A stretch of 64,000 bases of DNA from Chlorobiaceae bacterium (lineage in GTDB: Bacteria; Bacteroidota; Chlorobiia; Chlorobiales; Chlorobiaceae): contig JAAXWQ010000002.1 in the NCBI GenBank assembly GCA_013335115.1, forward strand, positions 186,001 to 250,000. Reading direction: 5' to 3'. Every line of letters begins with the position of its first letter. The first letter of the stretch is position 1. Under the pieces are notes generated by a model. It made no database searches. It was not told the DNA's origin and saw only the letters and a program-made list of their open reading frames with translations. The position numbers were made by a program, and so were the translations under genes. Shown piece after piece: positions 60,400-64,000 of this stretch.

Positions 60400-60744
60400 T
60401 CCCGAGCAGTCATCTGTCGGCATGCTTTGTATTGTAAAGTTTCCTGGCGAAGAGTCCGCAATTATAGTTAAAATGCAAAAAAAGAGCAGTGCTTGCAGGT
60501 GAATAAATTTGCATGCTTTGGCTGGCTTTAGTAAAATAACCGTATCGTTGTATGGTTTCCCCTGATGCATGGTTCTTCTGGCCGATGCACCCTGCGTCCA
60601 TACGGTGGCGGAGCCGTCCTGGCTTTTTTATGCCGCGTGATGATTTGATTCCCGGATGTTGCTTTTCGATGCGCTATTTGAGGGACGTACCGCCGTTCCG
60701 TTTGTTTGTTCCTAATCTTTCATGAAATCACAGGAGGAGCAGTT
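60400..60744. other. Gene-free region between mnmG and fccA
   Basis: 345 bases between divergent genes. It must hold the mnmG and fccA promoters, but I cannot place them firmly. There are AT-rich blocks (about 60470-60540) and no convincing small gene or RNA. AGGAGGA at about 60733-60739 is the fccA ribosome site. Confidence 0.6.
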
Positions 60745-61104
60745 ATGCCGTCAATGCTGAAAATGTTGCTGACCGCCGGCCTTGTCGCGTCAATGTCTGT
60801 TGCCGTTGCCGCAAAAGGGTTTGCTTCGGCGAAGGCGAAAGCCGGAGGTGTGGCGAAGGTCGATCCGAGGGGACAGGTCCTTTCATTATCCTGCTCGGGG
60901 TGCCATGGACCGGACGGGAAAAGCTCCGGCGTCATTCCGTCATTTAATGGAAAATCGCCGGAGTACATTGAGGCAGCCCTCAAGGAGTTCAAGTCGGGAG
61001 AGCGCGTCTCGACGGTCATGGGGCGTCATGCCAAGGGATATACCGACGGGGAGATCCACCTGATCGCCGAATATCTCGGAACAGTCGGGAAGAAAACCAA
61101 ATAA
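60745..61104 (+). CDS. fccA: Sulfide dehydrogenase cytochrome c subunit
   Basis: A 119-residue periplasmic cytochrome c, the electron-accepting half of flavocytochrome c. A Sec signal peptide (about 1-25) precedes one CSGCH haem site (residues 50-54) with Met92 (VMGRHAKGY) as the likely axial ligand. AGGAGGA lies eight bases before the ATG at 60745, which rules out the 5' extension to 60706. One haem only, unlike the two-haem subunit of Allochromatium. fccB follows 14 bases after its stop. Confidence 0.92.
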   Translation: MPSMLKMLLTAGLVASMSVAVAAKGFASAKAKAGGVAKVDPRGQVLSLSCSGCHGPDGKSSGVIPSFNGKSPEYIEAALKEFKSGERVSTVMGRHAKGYTDGEIHLIAEYLGTVGKKTK

Positions 61105-61118
61105 CCGGGAGAGGTGTA

Positions 61119-62411
61119 ATGAGCACGAATATTTCTCGAAGGGATTTCAGCAAACTGCTCGCCACCGGTGTCGCCGGAGCCTCATTGGGCTTGTTCGGTG
61201 GGGTCGGTACAGCGTTTGCCGCAAAGTATCGGGTCGTGGTGATTGGTGGCGGCTTCGGCGGGGCCTCGACGGCAAGGTACCTGAAAAAGCTTGATCCGGC
61301 GCTGTCGGTTACCCTGGTCGAGCCCAAGGCGGCCTATGTGACCTGCCCGTTCAGCAACTGGGTTTTGGGCGGCCTCCGGACCATGCCCCAGATTACCCGG
61401 AACTACGCCAAACTGTCCGGCCGTTACGGCATCAATGTGGTCCCTGACTCGGCGGTCGCGATAGATCCTGTCAAGGGTACCGTTACGCTCAAGGGCGGCC
61501 GTGTGCTTGGGTATGACCGCCTCGTCGTCTCTCCCGGCATTGATTTCAAGTGGTCGGCCATTGCAGGCTACAGCCAGGAGCTTTCCGAATCGAAGATGCC
61601 GCACGCTTACCAGGCCGGCGCCCAGACCGTGCTGCTCCAGCAGCAGCTCCATGCAATGAACGATGGGGGAACGGTGCTGATCTGCCCGCCGGCAAACCCA
61701 TTCCGCTGCCCGCCAGGCCCCTACGAGCGGGCCAGCCTTGTTGCTCACTACCTCAAGCAGCACAAGCCGAAGTCGAAGGTCATCATCCTCGACCCGAAAG
61801 AGAAGTTCTCCAAGCAGGGGCTGTTTACCAAGGGGTGGCAGCGCCTCTACCCGGGCATGATCGAATGGCGGGGGCCGGCTGCCGGAGGCAAGCTGATCTC
61901 CGTTGACGGATCCTCCATGTCGGTCAAGACCGATCTCGGGGATGTCAAGGCGGAGGTGATCAACATCATTCCGCCCCAGAAGGCCGGTTCGATTGCTTTT
62001 ACCGCAGGCTTGACTGACGAGACCGGCTGGTGCCCGGTGAATCCGCTCTCGTTCGAATCGACCATCCACAAGAACATCCATGTGATCGGTGACGCCTGCA
62101 AGGCCGGTGCGATGCCGAAGTCGGGATTTGCCGCCAGCAGCCAGGGCAAGGTGACCGCAGCAGCCATCATCAGGCTACTGAAGGGGCAGGAGCCTGTGCA
62201 GCCATCCCTGGTCAATACCTGCTACAGCCTCATCGGGACGGACTACGGCGTTTCGGTCGCGGGCGTCTACCAGCTCTCTCCGACCGGTATCATCGATATT
62301 CCCGGCGCGGGAGGGCTGACCCCCATCGATGCTTCGGATGACCAGCTTGCGCAGGAGGCGATGTTTGCTGAATCCTGGTACAACAACATCGTCAGGGATA
62401 TCTGGGGTTGA
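61119..62411 (+). CDS. fccB: Sulfide dehydrogenase flavoprotein subunit
   Basis: A 430-residue periplasmic flavoprotein that oxidises sulfide and passes electrons to FccA. The N-terminus has a twin-arginine signal ([10 protein letters not shown]) and an FAD motif [11 protein letters not shown] (about 40-50). The redox-active cysteine pair next to the flavin would be Cys197 (CPPGPYER) and Cys368 (LVNTCYSLI), positions equivalent to Cys161/Cys337 of the Allochromatium enzyme. It marks the organism as a sulfide oxidiser. Confidence 0.94.
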   Translation: MSTNISRRDFSKLLATGVAGASLGLFGGVGTAFAAKYRVVVIGGGFGGASTARYLKKLDPALSVTLVEPKAAYVTCPFSNWVLGGLRTMPQITRNYAKLSGRYGINVVPDSAVAIDPVKGTVTLKGGRVLGYDRLVVSPGIDFKWSAIAGYSQELSESKMPHAYQAGAQTVLLQQQLHAMNDGGTVLICPPANPFRCPPGPYERASLVAHYLKQHKPKSKVIILDPKEKFSKQGLFTKGWQRLYPGMIEWRGPAAGGKLISVDGSSMSVKTDLGDVKAEVINIIPPQKAGSIAFTAGLTDETGWCPVNPLSFESTIHKNIHVIGDACKAGAMPKSGFAASSQGKVTAAAIIRLLKGQEPVQPSLVNTCYSLIGTDYGVSVAGVYQLSPTGIIDIPGAGGLTPIDASDDQLAQEAMFAESWYNNIVRDIWG

Positions 62412-62427
62412 CCCGGAGGACTTCGAG

Positions 62428-62463
62428 CTGAACCCCGGTCCGTAACCGGGGTTCAGCCGTTTT
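62428..62463 (+). terminator. Terminator of fccAB
   Basis: CTGAACCCCGGT (62428-62439) pairs with ACCGGGGTTCAG (62445-62456) in a perfect 12-bp stem with a 5-base loop. A short CCGTTTT follows. The remaining bases up to secD show nothing else. Confidence 0.75.
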
Positions 62464-62653
62464 GCCCCACCTTCCTCTCCTTCGGCGCCCTCATCATGAT
62501 TTATCGAAATCGAAATAGCCCTCGGGTGCGTTGTTGATGATTCCTGCTCCTGATGGAGCCCCCACCTCATCCTCCTTTCGCGTTCATTGTTAATCGGGAC
62601 CGGTTTCCTATATTTAGCCAACTTTCCCAATTATGCGTAAAGGCCAATTTTTC

Positions 62654-64000
62654 ATGAAAAATAACCGGTTCAAACTTATTCTCATCGCCGTCGTCGCGCT
62701 GGTGTCGGTGTGGTCGATATGGCCGACCTATCGGGACCATGAGCTGTCCCGGACACTGTCGGCTTTCCGATCAAGCGAGGACAGCCTCAAGTTTGCCATC
62801 GACCATCGTGCCGAAATCGAGCAGGCCCGCGACAAGAGCCTCAAGCTTGGCCTCGATCTCCGCGGCGGCATGCATCTGGTGATGGAGGTCGACCTGTTCG
62901 ACCTGATCGAGCAGAAGGCGTGGAACAAGGATGCCCGTTTCCAGCAGATTATGGCGAGCGTCAGGAGCTCGGCGGCCACCTCGGGCGACAGCCCGGTCGA
63001 ACTGCTGGCCGCAGAATTCAAGAAGCAGGGCATCCCGCTCAGCCGTTATTTCTACGATATCCGGAACAGCGACCGGGAAATCGTGGACAAGCTCAACAAG
63101 GAGTCCCAGGATGCCCTGGTTCGTGCCAAGGAGATCATCAGGAACCGCATCGACCAGTACGGCGTTGCCGAGCCCCTCATCCAGACCCAGGGGGCTCGAA
63201 GGATCATCATTGAACTTTCCGGCGTTACTGACGAGACTCGCGTCCGCAAGCTCCTGAAGGGGTCCGCCAAGCTTGAATTCAGGTTGGTGAAGGACCATGA
63301 ATCGCTGCTCAGGGCCATTGACACCATCAATTCCATGCCTGCGCAGGGCCAGGTGGTGACGGCTCCCGCGGATTCTTCCGTTGCCCCGGCATTACTTGCA
63401 GGCCAGGCCGGCGCGAAGGTCGCCACCGCTCCCGCTCCAGGCCGCAAGCTCTCCGATATGATCGGCGTCATGAAGAATGGGCTCGTGTTCACCCCGGAGT
63501 ATGCGCGTGACTATGTCTCGGCCATGTTCAAGCGCGAAGATGTCCAGGCGAGGCTTCCGCAGGATACCGAGCTGCTGATTGCCGCCAAGCCCGAACTGAC
63601 CGAGAAGGGGGAGAAGTTCTTCCCGATCTACCTGGTCAAGAAGAGCCCCGAACTGACTGGCGGCGTCATCACCGAGGCGAAGGCGACCTTCGGGACAGAG
63701 AATGTCCAGCCTGAGGTGAGTATGTCGATGAACGACGAGGGCACCTCGAAATGGGCCCGCATCACCGGTGCGAACATCGGCAAGCAGATCGCCATCGTGC
63801 TTGATGGCGCAGTCTACAGCGCCCCGGTCGTGCAGTCGCGAATTCCCAACGGCAATTCGGTAATCAATGGCATTTCGGGCCTCGAAGAGGCCAAGGACCT
63901 CGAGATCATCCTCAAGGCCGGTGCGCTCCCCGCTCCGGTCAGGATCCTCGAAGAGCGGACCGTTGGCCCGTCACTCGGATCCGACTACATCCAGGCAGGC
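62654..64000 (+). CDS. secD: Protein translocase subunit SecD (partial, runs off window)
   Basis: The first 449 residues of SecD; the gene continues beyond the window end, so a SecDF fusion cannot be excluded. A membrane helix near residues 5-25 (LILIAVVALVSVW) leads into GLDLRGGMHLVMEVD, the conserved D1 motif, and the periplasmic P1 domain with VRNRIDQYGV-like sequence (IIRNRIDQYGVAEP). ISGLEEAKDLEIILKAGALPAP marks the start of the core. The ATG at 62654 has AAAGG upstream; an ATG at 62633 is an in-frame alternative. Confidence 0.93.
   Translation, partial: MKNNRFKLILIAVVALVSVWSIWPTYRDHELSRTLSAFRSSEDSLKFAIDHRAEIEQARDKSLKLGLDLRGGMHLVMEVDLFDLIEQKAWNKDARFQQIMASVRSSAATSGDSPVELLAAEFKKQGIPLSRYFYDIRNSDREIVDKLNKESQDALVRAKEIIRNRIDQYGVAEPLIQTQGARRIIIELSGVTDETRVRKLLKGSAKLEFRLVKDHESLLRAIDTINSMPAQGQVVTAPADSSVAPALLAGQAGAKVATAPAPGRKLSDMIGVMKNGLVFTPEYARDYVSAMFKREDVQARLPQDTELLIAAKPELTEKGEKFFPIYLVKKSPELTGGVITEAKATFGTENVQPEVSMSMNDEGTSKWARITGANIGKQIAIVLDGAVYSAPVVQSRIPNGNSVINGISGLEEAKDLEIILKAGALPAPVRILEERTVGPSLGSDYIQAG

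Noticed and set aside
60410-60601. Small minus-strand frames between mnmG and fccA
   Set aside because: No ribosome sites, no motifs, and two overlapping frames of equal quality; probably promoter DNA.
62175-62630. A 151-residue minus-strand frame after fccB
   Set aside because: It runs through the fccB 3' end and the fccAB terminator hairpin, with no ribosome site or recognisable motif.

Overview
The window looks like a chromosomal segment, including the replication-origin region, of a green sulfur bacterium (Chlorobiaceae; GC-rich, probably Chlorobium or Chlorobaculum-like). The evidence is a flavocytochrome c sulfide dehydrogenase pair (fccAB), a type-B succinate dehydrogenase/fumarate reductase of the kind used in the reductive TCA cycle, an F0-only ATP synthase operon, a deoxyhypusine-synthase-like gene, and -33/-7 promoter-like elements of the Bacteroidetes/Chlorobi (FCB) kind. 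The genus is inferred from gene content, not from a database match. I see no insertion sequence, prophage or CRISPR array.

Layout. 0-6 kb: a lipoprotein, sdhCAB (minus), then a translationally coupled hydrolase and cyclase-family pair. 6-9.4 kb: rlpA, a stand-alone four-helix-bundle gene enclosed by inverted arrays of heptamer repeats, a transaldolase, the deoxyhypusine-synthase-like gene and a small SRP RNA gene. 9.4-14.5 kb: trpS, a HAD phosphatase and argS (overlapping start/stop codons), then nadD, bamD and tRNA-Ala(CGC). 14.6-17.9 kb: atpZ-atpI-atpB-atpE-atpF-atpH with a clear terminator; the remaining F1 genes are not here. 18-21.6 kb: galE, pgeF, a small protein and a CoA-transferase.

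21.7-39.4 kb: a complete one-strand dcw cluster (mraZ, rsmH, ftsL-like, ftsI, murE, murF, mraY, murD, ftsW, murG, murC, murB, ftsQ, ftsA, ftsZ), with many 4-base overlaps and a three-box MraZ operator in front of mraZ. 39.5-47.1 kb: NYN nuclease, chorismate mutase, mltG, pgk, rhomboid, DUF1232, RlmD-type methyltransferase, ROK kinase and PAP2 phosphatase.

47.1-54.6 kb: the origin neighbourhood. yidC-yidD-rnpA-rpmH run leftwards and dnaA-dnaN-recF-dciA run rightwards, with DnaA boxes in both the rpmH-dnaA and dnaA-dnaN gaps. 54.6-60.4 kb: an A-type flavodiiron protein, a family B DNA polymerase and mnmG; two perfect 16-bp parS palindromes bracket mnmG. 60.7-64 kb: fccA, fccB and the start of secD, which runs off the window.

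The points most worth a second look are the repeat-bracketed four-helix-bundle gene, the parS pair, the MraZ operator, an argS terminator embedded in the nadD coding sequence, an ArgRS whose HIGH motif reads TVGR, a MurB lacking the expected catalytic serine, and an FtsZ with an altered signature motif and two tail motifs.
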